NCBI GenBank assembly: GCA_947502965.1
Contig: CANNCG010000002.1
Coordinates: forward strand, 1 to 33,730
Source of the DNA: a bacterium
GTDB lineage: Bacteria; Margulisbacteria; Marinamargulisbacteria; SXXA01
Reading direction: 5' to 3'
Length of the DNA: 33,730 bases
The position numbers and the translations under genes were made by a program. How positions within the stretch are numbered: position 1 is the first letter of the stretch; each line of letters begins with the position of its first letter. The notes under the pieces were generated by a model. It had not been told where the DNA came from and searched no databases. It saw only the letters and a list, made by a program, of their open reading frames with translations. Positions 21,334 through 30,300 of the stretch are shown piece after piece.

Positions 21334-22746
21334 ATGAGCCAGAATTTTGGTCGTGTTGTACAGGTTATTGGACCGGTTATTGATGCGGAATTTCCGCCGG
21401 ATGCTATTCCACGTGTTCGGACCCGTTTGGAGATCACGCAAGATCTTGGTAATGGGCAATCCATCCACGTGGTTGCTGAAGCCGCTATGCAGCTTGAGGG
21501 TAATGTTGTTCGGTCTATTGCGATTACCCCTACAGAGGGTATCAAACGTGGGATGCCAGTTTTAGATACCAAGCAAACCTTAACTGTCCCTGTTGGGGAA
21601 GGCACTTTGGGGCGTCTTTTTAACGTGTTGGGAGAGCCTCTTGATAAAAAAGGACCTCTTGAAAATGTGACTTACATGAGTGTACGTCGGGATGCGCCAC
21701 CGTTTGAAGTCATTCAGGTAGATAACGAAGTTTTTGAAACAGGGATTAAAGTTATTGACTTGGTTGCGCCTTATATTAAGGGTGGTAAAACCGGGCTTTT
21801 TGGTGGTGCCGGTGTAGGTAAAACCGTTATTATTATGGAATTGATTCATAATATGTCGAAGCACCACGGTGGTACGTCAGTCTTTGCCGGGGTTGGTGAA
21901 CGTACCCGTGAAGGGAACGATCTTTGGGCGGAGATGGCTGAGTCTGGGGTTGTAGACAACACCGTATTGCTATTCGGTCAAATGGGCGAATTGCCAGGTG
22001 CGCGTCAAATCGCAGGCTTGGCGGCATTGACACAAGCGGAGTATTTCCGGGATGTCAAAGGTCAAGACGTTTTGTTCTTTTTGGATAATATTTTCAGATT
22101 TGTACAAGCCGGTTCTGAAGTATCCACCCTGTTGGGACGCATGCCTTCTGCGGTAGGGTATCAACCTACGTTGAATGCTGAAGTGGGCCGTTTTCAAGAA
22201 CGTATTGTATCGACGAACAAAGGCTTTATTACCTCTATTCAAGCGGTGTATGTCCCTGCTGATGACATTACAGACCCTGGTACAGTTGCTATTTTTAGTC
22301 ACTTGGATTGTTCTACGGTGTTGTCTCGTAAAATTTCAGAGATTGGTATTTACCCAGCGGTCGATCCTTTGGCGTCAACCTCTCGTGTTATGGATCCCGC
22401 TTATGTTGGGGCACGTCACTATGGTATTACCAAAAAAGTTTTGGAAATCTTGCAACGCTACAAAGAATTGCAAGATATTATTTCTATTTTGGGTACCAGT
22501 GAATTGTCTGAAGAGGACAAGCAAATAGTAAGCCGCGCACGTAAGGTTCAGATGTTTATGTCGCAGCCCTTTTTTGTTGCGGAAGTTTTCACTGGAATGC
22601 CTGGGCGTTATGTGAAACTAGAAGACACGCTCTCTGGTTTTGATGGTATTTGTGAAGGCAAATATGACCATATTCCTGAGCAGGCTTTCTACATGAAGGG
22701 CACTATGGAAGAGGTTTTGGAAACCTATGAAAAAACTAAAGCTTAA
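21334..22746 (+). CDS. atpD: ATP synthase F1 subunit beta
   Basis: The catalytic subunit, 470 residues. Walker A is GGAGVGKT (K163/T164). The catalytic Glu is in GERTREGNDLW, and the VLFFLDNIFRFVQAGSEVST and LLGRMPSAVGYQPTL signatures are intact. The ATG at 21334 has GAGGGAG 8-9 nt upstream and gives the usual start MSQNFGRVVQVIGPVID. A GTG at 21316 that overlaps the atpG stop would add only MRENKT, which includes the ribosome-binding site, so it was rejected. Confidence 0.98.
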   Translation: MSQNFGRVVQVIGPVIDAEFPPDAIPRVRTRLEITQDLGNGQSIHVVAEAAMQLEGNVVRSIAITPTEGIKRGMPVLDTKQTLTVPVGEGTLGRLFNVLGEPLDKKGPLENVTYMSVRRDAPPFEVIQVDNEVFETGIKVIDLVAPYIKGGKTGLFGGAGVGKTVIIMELIHNMSKHHGGTSVFAGVGERTREGNDLWAEMAESGVVDNTVLLFGQMGELPGARQIAGLAALTQAEYFRDVKGQDVLFFLDNIFRFVQAGSEVSTLLGRMPSAVGYQPTLNAEVGRFQERIVSTNKGFITSIQAVYVPADDITDPGTVAIFSHLDCSTVLSRKISEIGIYPAVDPLASTSRVMDPAYVGARHYGITKKVLEILQRYKELQDIISILGTSELSEEDKQIVSRARKVQMFMSQPFFVAEVFTGMPGRYVKLEDTLSGFDGICEGKYDHIPEQAFYMKGTMEEVLETYEKTKA

Positions 22747-22975
22747 CTTGAGGCCTTTAGAGGGTCTTGCTGTTTCGGTGGATGCAGACACGATCTATAT
22801 TCATGACGAAGATAGTCGTATCTGTCTTGTTCCTGATGCATCACGTCAGATGGCCCTTCTCAAGGGGGGTCATCTGGTCGTCGTTCGGGATGGACAGACG
22901 GATGCGCCTATCTCGTATGGAGAATCTTTTATGCGATTTGATTCGGCTGTTTGTAATATCAGTGTGTTTGGCTAA
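22727..22975 (+). CDS. atpC: ATP synthase F1 subunit epsilon, N-terminal domain only
   Basis: 82 residues with the beta-sandwich of epsilon (LNLRPLEGLAVSVDADTIYI, then MALLKGGHLVVVRDG and a final FDSAVCNISVFG). Usual epsilon subunits are about 130-140 residues; the C-terminal helical hairpin that inhibits ATP hydrolysis is missing. The next gene starts in the stop codon, and the frame shows no continuation, so this is a natural short form rather than a frameshift as far as I can see. It overlaps atpD by 20 bp. Similar short forms are known in green sulfur bacteria. Confidence 0.85.
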   Translation: MKKLKLNLRPLEGLAVSVDADTIYIHDEDSRICLVPDASRQMALLKGGHLVVVRDGQTDAPISYGESFMRFDSAVCNISVFG

Positions 22976-23610
22976 TGTCGTTTTTGATTCGTTTTTGGGA
23001 TGTTGTTCGTCATCTAGACGCACATATTGTATGGCTCGTTGCACACTATGATGGCTGGGCCTATCTCATTTTGAGTCTGATTGTCTTTTTGGAGAATGGG
23101 GTTGTCTTAACACCCTTTTTGCCCGGAGATTCGCTGATTTTTATTTGCGGAAGTCTGGCGGCCAAAGGCTCTCTTCATCCTGTATGGTTGAGCGTTTTTC
23201 TTATTATTTCTGCTACCTTGGGTGCTTTTTTTAATTATGCGGTGGGTCATTTTGCCAAGCCCTATCTCGCGAATGGGAAGTTGTCCTTGATTCGTCCTTC
23301 CTATATCAAAAAAACGAGCGACTATTTTGATCGTTATGGTGAAATCACCATAGGCATTGCGAAGTTTCTGCCGATTGTCAGGACCTTTGCCCCTTTTCTG
23401 GCGGGTGTGTCGCAGATGCCCTTTTGGACCTTTGCTATTTACAATATTTTAGGCTCTGTGGTCTGGATTTGTTTTTTTGTGGGAACCGGATTTTATTTTG
23501 GCAACATTCCGATCATAAAAGACAATTTGATGGTCGTCGCCTTTGGAATCGTCTCTATTTCTGTTTTGCCTGTGATATGGCAACTGTTTAGGCCCTCACG
23601 GGTAGGCTGA
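22975..23610 (+). CDS. DedA family membrane protein
   Basis: 211 residues, four to six hydrophobic helices. DedA proteins are thought to be proton-dependent transporters or flippases of lipid carriers. Marks: FLENGVVLTPFLPGDSLIF near residue 38 (the E...PGD motif) and KFLPIVRTFAPFLAGVSQM around 137-155. It starts in the atpC stop codon (TAATG), so it is translated together with the ATP synthase genes. Confidence 0.9.
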   Translation: MSFLIRFWDVVRHLDAHIVWLVAHYDGWAYLILSLIVFLENGVVLTPFLPGDSLIFICGSLAAKGSLHPVWLSVFLIISATLGAFFNYAVGHFAKPYLANGKLSLIRPSYIKKTSDYFDRYGEITIGIAKFLPIVRTFAPFLAGVSQMPFWTFAIYNILGSVVWICFFVGTGFYFGNIPIIKDNLMVVAFGIVSISVLPVIWQLFRPSRVG

Positions 23611-23648
23611 CAGATACGCATTGCGTCTTGTGGTTATAACGTTTTAGC

Positions 23649-24809
23649 ATGTTCCGGATGAAAAACCCACGCCTAGGGGTGCTTCTTGTTTTAGGGCTTT
23701 TGTATTTTCCCCTTATTTTTTTCGGATTTGGTAGTGATACAGATCTGAGATTACTGGTGGATGCTGTGTCCAGGATGTGGGAAACCGGTGTGTATATCCC
23801 AAATAGAAACCCGGGATATCCTGTTTACGAGGGACTCGCAAGCGTTGTCTTGGGACTGACAAAGTCTGCGGTTTCTTTGAACTTTTGCAATTTTGTTTTT
23901 ATGCTGGTGGCTGTGTTTCTTTTTGGAGAAATATGGACAAAAATGAAGCTCTCCCATGTATGGCTATGGATGTTTGTTTTGGGTGCTTCTCCCTTTATGG
24001 CGATTCACGGGACATCCGCCATGGACTATATGTTGGCGCTGTTTCTTGTGTTGTTGGGTTTTTGGGCCCTTATTAGCTATGAATCAGGCCGACGATTGTT
24101 GCTGCTTGTGACCGTGCTGACCTGGTCATTGGCGATAGGGTGTCGCTTTGCTTCGTTTTTTGTTCCTTTGGCACTTTTGGGCGTTGGCCTATGGGGACGC
24201 TATCCCAAATCTTGGCACGGCTATCTGGTGGTAGGCGGTTCTATTTTTTTTGGTTTTGCGTGGTATCTCTTGCCTTTTTGGGCATCTGGAGGAAATTTTT
24301 CTTTTTTGCAAGCGCAGATGTCGGATGTTTGGCCCGTATGGGCGTATCCTGTGCGTTGGGTGTATAAAAGTGTTTATTTTTTGGGCCCAATGACATGTAT
24401 GGGCGTTGTCTGGACATTGGTTCCCCAGCGGCATATTTTTTTGAAAACATGGGCGCATACCCATGTGGCGTCATATGAATTCCGTTTTTCTGTCTTGGTA
24501 ATTATATTCTTCTCGCTACTTTATCTGCGGTATCCTTTTGAGAAAGCCTATTTGTTGCCCGCTTGGCCTTTTTTGCTGTTTATGTTGGGGTACTTGTCTC
24601 AAAAGCGCCTTCTGTTGCCCATTTTTTTGTGTCTGACACAACTCTTTTATGGCTGGGGGTACGATGTGCAGTTGATGAAGCCAGATGTGCCAAATCGCGC
24701 TAGGCATGCCACCGTAGGGGTGTATGTTTTGCCGGGTATGGTACGTGCGGATATCGTGGAGAGAAAAAAGCTCATGATAGAGCCACTGTTTGCACCTTAT
24801 TTGCCCTAA
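23649..24809 (+). CDS. Multi-helix membrane protein, GT-C glycosyltransferase-like
   Basis: 386 residues with about nine or ten membrane helices. The first loop has FGSDTDLRLLVDA and then GVYIPNRNPGYPVYE: an acidic loop followed by R-x-PGYP, the layout of polyprenol-dependent GT-C enzymes (GT39/ArnT-like). The rest is hydrophobic and specific for no family I know. The ATG at 23649 lies 38 nt after dedA; another ATG at 23658 (MKNPRL) is possible. The stop overlaps the next start (TAATG). Confidence 0.65.
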   Translation: MFRMKNPRLGVLLVLGLLYFPLIFFGFGSDTDLRLLVDAVSRMWETGVYIPNRNPGYPVYEGLASVVLGLTKSAVSLNFCNFVFMLVAVFLFGEIWTKMKLSHVWLWMFVLGASPFMAIHGTSAMDYMLALFLVLLGFWALISYESGRRLLLLVTVLTWSLAIGCRFASFFVPLALLGVGLWGRYPKSWHGYLVVGGSIFFGFAWYLLPFWASGGNFSFLQAQMSDVWPVWAYPVRWVYKSVYFLGPMTCMGVVWTLVPQRHIFLKTWAHTHVASYEFRFSVLVIIFFSLLYLRYPFEKAYLLPAWPFLLFMLGYLSQKRLLLPIFLCLTQLFYGWGYDVQLMKPDVPNRARHATVGVYVLPGMVRADIVERKKLMIEPLFAPYLP

Positions 24810-25693
24810 TGGGTGTCGTTAAATTACTCACGTGGAATATTGGCTTCGCTGGCGGCCGTTATGGTTTGGAAGGCCAGGTGGGGAGTCGGTCTGAGGTGAT
24901 GCAGCGATTGTCAGGTATGGCGGATGTTTTGTCGGATGTGGGCGCGGATGTGGTCTGTCTACAAGAAGTAGACCGTTGTTCTAAGCGGTCTTTCTATATT
25001 GATCAGATTGACTATTTATCAAAGCGTGCAGGATATCCGTATGCCGCCTTTGTCCAAACTTGGCTATCTTTTTGGGTGCCTTATCCTGTTACTTGGCGAC
25101 TAGATCGCCAGTTTGGACCTATGGATGCTGGGCAGGTAGTTTTGTCTCGATATCCCATCACTTGGCATGCGCATGTGACCCATGAGAAACCGCATTCAAG
25201 GTCAGGATTGTTTAAGTATTTTTATTTGGACCGTGTCTCTCAAATGGTGTCTATACGCATGCTTGGACAATTCGATTTTTGTATTGGACATGTGCATTTT
25301 GAGGCTTTTGATGTGCAGGCGAGGGTCCAACAGGCAGGGGTCTTTTCTGCAATGACCAAAGCCTGGGCCAATCAGGTTTCTCCTATGGCGATATGTGGCG
25401 ATTTTAATGCGATGCCACAGTCCCCGCATCCGGTATATCACTTTCCTGATGAGCCCAAGCTTTCGTATGCAAAAGACGCTACTTTGGCGCTTTTTTCTGG
25501 TGACGGCTTTGTTTCTGCTGGGGTGGGGCACGCCTACGATGATTATCCTTCCCACGCACCCAATCGGCAGCTCACCCATGTGTTTTATGCGAAAGAGATT
25601 TCGGACGTGTCCTACAGCCTATTGCAAACAGGCGGGTTGTCAGACCATTTGCCGGTGTTGATTCAGTATACCCATCCCAAAATGAAACCGTGA
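24809..25693 (+). CDS. Endonuclease/exonuclease/phosphatase family protein
   Basis: 294 residues of the EEP (DNase I-like) fold. Motifs in order: LLTWNIGFAGGR, DVVCLQEVD, AGQVVLSRYPI, CIGHVHFEA, AICGDFNAMP and SDHLPVLIQ. These hold the metal-binding Asn, Glu, Asp and His of the family. Members cleave phosphodiester or phosphoester bonds in nucleic acids, lipids or sugars; the substrate is not known. It shares its start codon with the stop of the membrane glycosyltransferase-like gene, so a role in lipid-linked substrates is possible (inference). The last residues YTHPKMKP and the stop codon come from a fragment of the dispersed repeat. Confidence 0.82.
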   Translation: MGVVKLLTWNIGFAGGRYGLEGQVGSRSEVMQRLSGMADVLSDVGADVVCLQEVDRCSKRSFYIDQIDYLSKRAGYPYAAFVQTWLSFWVPYPVTWRLDRQFGPMDAGQVVLSRYPITWHAHVTHEKPHSRSGLFKYFYLDRVSQMVSIRMLGQFDFCIGHVHFEAFDVQARVQQAGVFSAMTKAWANQVSPMAICGDFNAMPQSPHPVYHFPDEPKLSYAKDATLALFSGDGFVSAGVGHAYDDYPSHAPNRQLTHVFYAKEISDVSYSLLQTGGLSDHLPVLIQYTHPKMKP

Positions 25694-25695
25694 CC
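25667..25695 (+). repeat. Half copy of the dispersed repeat, overlapping a gene end
   Basis: TATACCCATCCCAAAATGAAAC followed by CG matches the left end of copies A and D, then similarity is lost. It begins inside the EEP gene and supplies its last codons. The following gap to 25964 (about 270 bp) shows no gene; CGAGGAG before ATG 25965 is the ribosome-binding site of the next gene. Confidence 0.8.
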
Positions 25696-25964
25696 GGGTG
25701 CCTATCCTAGCTTGAAACGGGGTGGAAGTGGGATCGAAAGGGCTGGCCCCCCCAAGCCGCTCTCACCAGCGTACCGATGACATGATGAGATCTGAAGCGT
25801 TCGCCGTTGTGTGCCCTGTGTGCTAATCTACGTTGTGTAAAGACAGCACATGACAGCCAATTGTTTTGCCACCGTTTGAACACCAGATTCTTTTTGGGAG
25901 AGATGTCGGACAAAAGCGATAAAGCCTGTTTGATGTTGATTATTACTGTAACCGAGGAGCTTCT

Positions 25965-27308
25965 ATGTCTAAATTGATGATATCTGTTTCGGGAATGCGG
26001 GGCGTGGTGGGGGATAGCTTGGATCCGCTACTTGTTTTAAAAATGGGAAATGCGTTTGGCCGTTGGGTGGGAAATAGAACGGTTATTGTTGGGGGGGATA
26101 CGCGCCCTTCTCATGCCATGGTAAAGTCGGCGATTGTGGCTGGATTGACCAGTGCCGGGGCATCGGTCATTGATATTGGCATTGTGCCGACGCCTACCGT
26201 ACAACAGGCGGTTCGATTTCATGGTGCGGCTGGTGGTGTTGTCGTGACAGCTTCGCATAATCCTGAGCAATGGAATGGGATTAAACTCATGAATGCTTCC
26301 GGGTCTTTTTTAGAACCAGCAGAATACACAGCCGTGATGGCAGCGTATGCAGATACTTTTTTAGAAAACAAAGGCTGGAACGGTGTGGGGCTTGTCCAAA
26401 CAGATTCCGAGTCTATTTCTCGGCATGTGGATGTGATTATGGACGCGTTGGATTGTCGTGGATTGGCGGATTCAAAGTTGCGTGTTTTGGTAGATGTAAA
26501 TCATGGTGCGGGTGCTGTGGCGGATCCCATTCTTTTTGAGAAATTGGGGATGCAAGTTTCTTTTTTAGAGGCCGCACCGGATGGTCACTTTGCGCATGAG
26601 CCTGAGCCGCTTGAAAAAAACCTATCGGCGTTGTGTGCGGCCATGCGTTCTGGAAACTATGACATTGGGTTTGCCCAAGATCCCGATGCGGATCGTTTGG
26701 TGATTGTCGATGAAAAAGGCCACTTCATAGGGGAAGATTATTCTTTGGGCTTGTGTATTGATTATATTTTGAAAACAGTGGGGGGTGCTTCGCCTCAGGT
26801 TGTGGTCAATTTATCCACCTCTCGGGTCATCGAAGATATCGTCACCCGCTATGGCGGAACGGTAACCTACACCAAAATAGGGGAAGCCCATGTGACGCAA
26901 GGGCTAAAAGAGTTGCAGGCTGTAGTGGGTGGTGAAGGGAATGGGGGGGTTATTTATCCCAAGGTAGGCTGGGGGAGAGACAGTCTTGTCGGCATGGTAA
27001 TTGCCTTGAAGTATTTGGCCGAATCAGGCCGCTCTGTTTCTGAGATAGTGGCCACCTATCCGCGATATGTGATGTTGCGGGAAAAACAGGCCTTGGCAAC
27101 CTCAGAAGCCCTCCACAACCAATTGGACATGATGAAAACTGTTTTTTCTGATGGGGTTTTAGATGTGCAGGATGGGGTAAAGGCGATTTTTCCAAATTCC
27201 TGGATTCATTTGAGGCCTTCCAATACCGAACCCATCGTTCGTATTTTTGTAGAAGCACCGACCGCAGATGCGGCACATAGTTTATTAGACAGGGCGATGT
27301 ATGCGTAA
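25965..27308 (+). CDS. glmM: Phosphoglucosamine mutase-like phosphohexomutase
   Basis: 447 residues. These enzymes interconvert hexose 6- and 1-phosphates; GlmM makes glucosamine 1-phosphate for UDP-GlcNAc. The phosphoserine loop is VVVTASHNPEQWNG (S97), the Mg loop AQDPDADRLVIVD about 238-250, the sugar loop VVGGEGNGGVIYP about 321-333, and the phosphate loop LRPSNTEPIVRIF about 415-427. The opening ISVSGMRGVVG and the GEGNGG loop are like the archaeal-type GlmM/phosphomannomutase group rather than Escherichia coli GlmM, so the substrate is a guess. A GAGGAG lies 5 nt upstream of the ATG. It overlaps the next gene by 8 bp. Confidence 0.82.
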   Translation: MSKLMISVSGMRGVVGDSLDPLLVLKMGNAFGRWVGNRTVIVGGDTRPSHAMVKSAIVAGLTSAGASVIDIGIVPTPTVQQAVRFHGAAGGVVVTASHNPEQWNGIKLMNASGSFLEPAEYTAVMAAYADTFLENKGWNGVGLVQTDSESISRHVDVIMDALDCRGLADSKLRVLVDVNHGAGAVADPILFEKLGMQVSFLEAAPDGHFAHEPEPLEKNLSALCAAMRSGNYDIGFAQDPDADRLVIVDEKGHFIGEDYSLGLCIDYILKTVGGASPQVVVNLSTSRVIEDIVTRYGGTVTYTKIGEAHVTQGLKELQAVVGGEGNGGVIYPKVGWGRDSLVGMVIALKYLAESGRSVSEIVATYPRYVMLREKQALATSEALHNQLDMMKTVFSDGVLDVQDGVKAIFPNSWIHLRPSNTEPIVRIFVEAPTADAAHSLLDRAMYA

Positions 27309-30300
27309 TTTTATTTTGGGTATGCTCATGATGGTGGGCGTTTTTTCGGGACTGTGGGCGCAGGAACTAAAAATAACCTCTTCCCCCAATCCTGTAGCAC
27401 CCGGTACGAATGTGCGGGTTACGGTTCAGAGTGGGTTTATCCTAGATACCCCCTATGTGGGGGTTTTTGATAGAACCGTGTCTTTGCAAAAAGTGGGGGA
27501 ACGGTTGTATACCGTGTCTTTTTTGATACCAGCCACAACGAAGCCTGGTCTCATTCAGTCCTATCTCTCTTTTAATGCTACGGCTAAAAAAGGATTGCGT
27601 GTTCCTTTTCAGTTTGAGGTATCAGGGCCCAAAAAAGACACGATATCTGGCATTGAATCTCGTGGATTTGTACTCAAAACAGACCCCTTGGAGGAATCCA
27701 ATATTAAAATCGATGCGTTGGAAGACAGTGTCAAAAAGTTGCAGATAGAGCGACAGTCTCTCAAAAAACAAATAGAAACTACCAAAAAAGATTTGGAGAA
27801 ATTGAAAAATACACCAAGGACAACCTCAAAACAGTTTGCTCAAAAAGAAGAGGCGCTGCAGTCCTTGGATCGGCAATTGGTCAATCGTGAAAAAAACCTG
27901 CAAACAGCCCAAACTCAGTACCAAAAACAGCTAGAAGACCTGGTCTCCAGGGAAACGGCTCTGGGTGCGAAGGAGGCGGATTTACGTCAACGCGAAGCGG
28001 AATTGGCAAAAGAGAGAGAATCGGTTTCCAGACAGGTGAAGGACGTTTCGATCAAGCAAGAAGCCTTGGAAACGCAAGAATCTGATTTGGCGCAGCGTAA
28101 AAAGCTTACGGATGCCGAAGAAGTGGCCTTGCGTATGCAAAATCAAAAATTAAAAGAGATGCAGCTACAGCTTTCTCAGACGACCTCTTCGCTCACCTCT
28201 GAAAAAGAGTTGTTGGCAGAGAAAGAAAAAGATTTGCAATTGCTACGTAAAAAATTGGGTGAAGAAGATACTGGCGTCAAAGCGCGTGAGCAGGAGCTCA
28301 ACCGTCAGCGTGATGAAATGGCTAAGAAGAATGCCGACTTAATGGCCTTGACTAGCCAAGTCCAAAAAGAAAAAAAACTCATATCAGAATCGGAAGTGGT
28401 CTTCAAAAGACGCCTACAAGAAGTAGACCTTGTGGCCAAGCGATTGTCTACAGAGCGCCAGGTTTTAGACGATAGACAGGACAAAATTCAAGAGAGGGAA
28501 ACCGCGCTTAAATTGGAAGAAGAGAGGCTCTATGCGCAAATAAGACGCTTGTCTGCACGGGATGAGCAACTCAAAACCATTGAAAAAACCCTCAGAGAAG
28601 AAGAGGAGGCCATTCAGCGTCAGCAAATTACACTCACGCAGCAACAGTCTCAGCTAAGCGAAAAAGAAGCTGATTTGAATAAAATTCAGCAGGATATTTC
28701 GTCTCAAAACATGTCTTTGCAACGTTTGATGCAAGATGTGCAGATAGACCGTGTGACCCTGACCTCTCAAGCCGTAACCATTAAAACAGATAAAGAACTA
28801 TTGCGCCAAAAGGAAGCAATGTTGATACAGGAACAGAAAACGCTGCAAGCGCAACAGACCAATACACAGGCCTTAGAAGACTCTTTGGCCAGGCGAAAAA
28901 AAATTTTTGAAAAAGAATTAAATGCATCCAAAATGCTACAGGACCAAGATCGTCAGCAATTGGAGCTACAACGCAAAGAGATAAACGCATTGGATCTTGA
29001 ATCGCGGGAGTCCAAGCAGCGATTGGCCACTATTTCTGCTGAGCAATCCCAAAGAGAACGCAGTATTCGTCAGGCCCAGTCTGAGCAATCTTCCCGAGAA
29101 GTGGCATTGGGACAGCGTATGCGAGATCTGGAGAGCAAAGAATTTCAAATTGAAACCCTGAGAAAAGATGTTTATGACAAATACATGGCCTTAGACGCGC
29201 TCAAAACTTGGGTGGATGATCGGACCTATGCATTACAAGAAGCCTATGCTTTGGCACAAAAAGACAAATCAGTAAATACAGCTGCTTTTCAAGATCAGTT
29301 TCAAAAGTTGGAGCGCTTGACACGGATGTTGCAACACCGAACCAGTTCCTTGCTGGAAATTAACAAGGCGCTCAATCAGCAAAACGAGGCTTTGGAGATT
29401 GAAATTCAAACGGTGGTACCCACAGAGTCTCAATTTATTATAACCCCGTATTTGGGTTATCGGTCTTTTTCTGATACCAAAATTAAAAATGGGGCAAATA
29501 TAGGCCTCAAATTGATGGGTTCCTTTAGCCGTGATTGGGGGGTTGATACAGGGATTGGGTGTGTTCCAACTTTGGAAAACGGTAAATCACAGTTGGTGTA
29601 TACGGTAGATTTTTTATTTTCCAGGCATCTGGCGACAATAAGTCGTTTTCGTTTTTTTGGGTTGGCAGGTATTGGCGGGCGTATCGCTTCGTCGGCAGCG
29701 ATGGGCATGTCGGCAGGTCTGGGTATTCGAAATCCTTTGTCTGAAAATACAGCTGCGGATTTAGATATTCTCTATGGGCCTGATTTCTTAGTGCGTTTGG
29801 GTATTGATATGCGCTTGCGTTTTGACGAACGCAGGGTATCCCGTGGGCTTGGATTGGATGTCCCCTCTGTTTCTCCTGTGGCGACGACGTCTGGGAGTGG
29901 TATTGATGTGTTGTTGCGTGTGCCATCCTCGCGCTATCAGACGTCTATTGTCCGGCCTGTTCTGCAGGATTCCGTCACACATTGGTCCTCTGATGACGCG
30001 GCCTTGTCGGGTGCATTTGGGCTGTTGGAGTTAATCCCGGTTCAAGATGCCAAAGATACCTATCTTTTTTTTCCTTCTAAAACACTCTCTCTCTTAGAGG
30101 GTGTCAAACTATTAATGAAGGCAACCTACTTGCCGAAGATGGTGGCAGACGAATCCTTGCCTATTTCATTCACCATTGTAGATTTGCCGGGGGTAGAATA
30201 CCTGACAAAGGTGTGGGTTGAAGATGAATTGGGGAATCAGATCCATGTGTTGCTAGACGGTGAGTCCCGTGGGGTGGGTGATTTTTCTTTGCAATGGGAT

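Noticed and set aside
25707..25913. 68-codon minus-strand ORF in the gap before glmM
   Set aside because: TTG start, no ribosome-binding site, no recognisable family; the composition looks non-coding.
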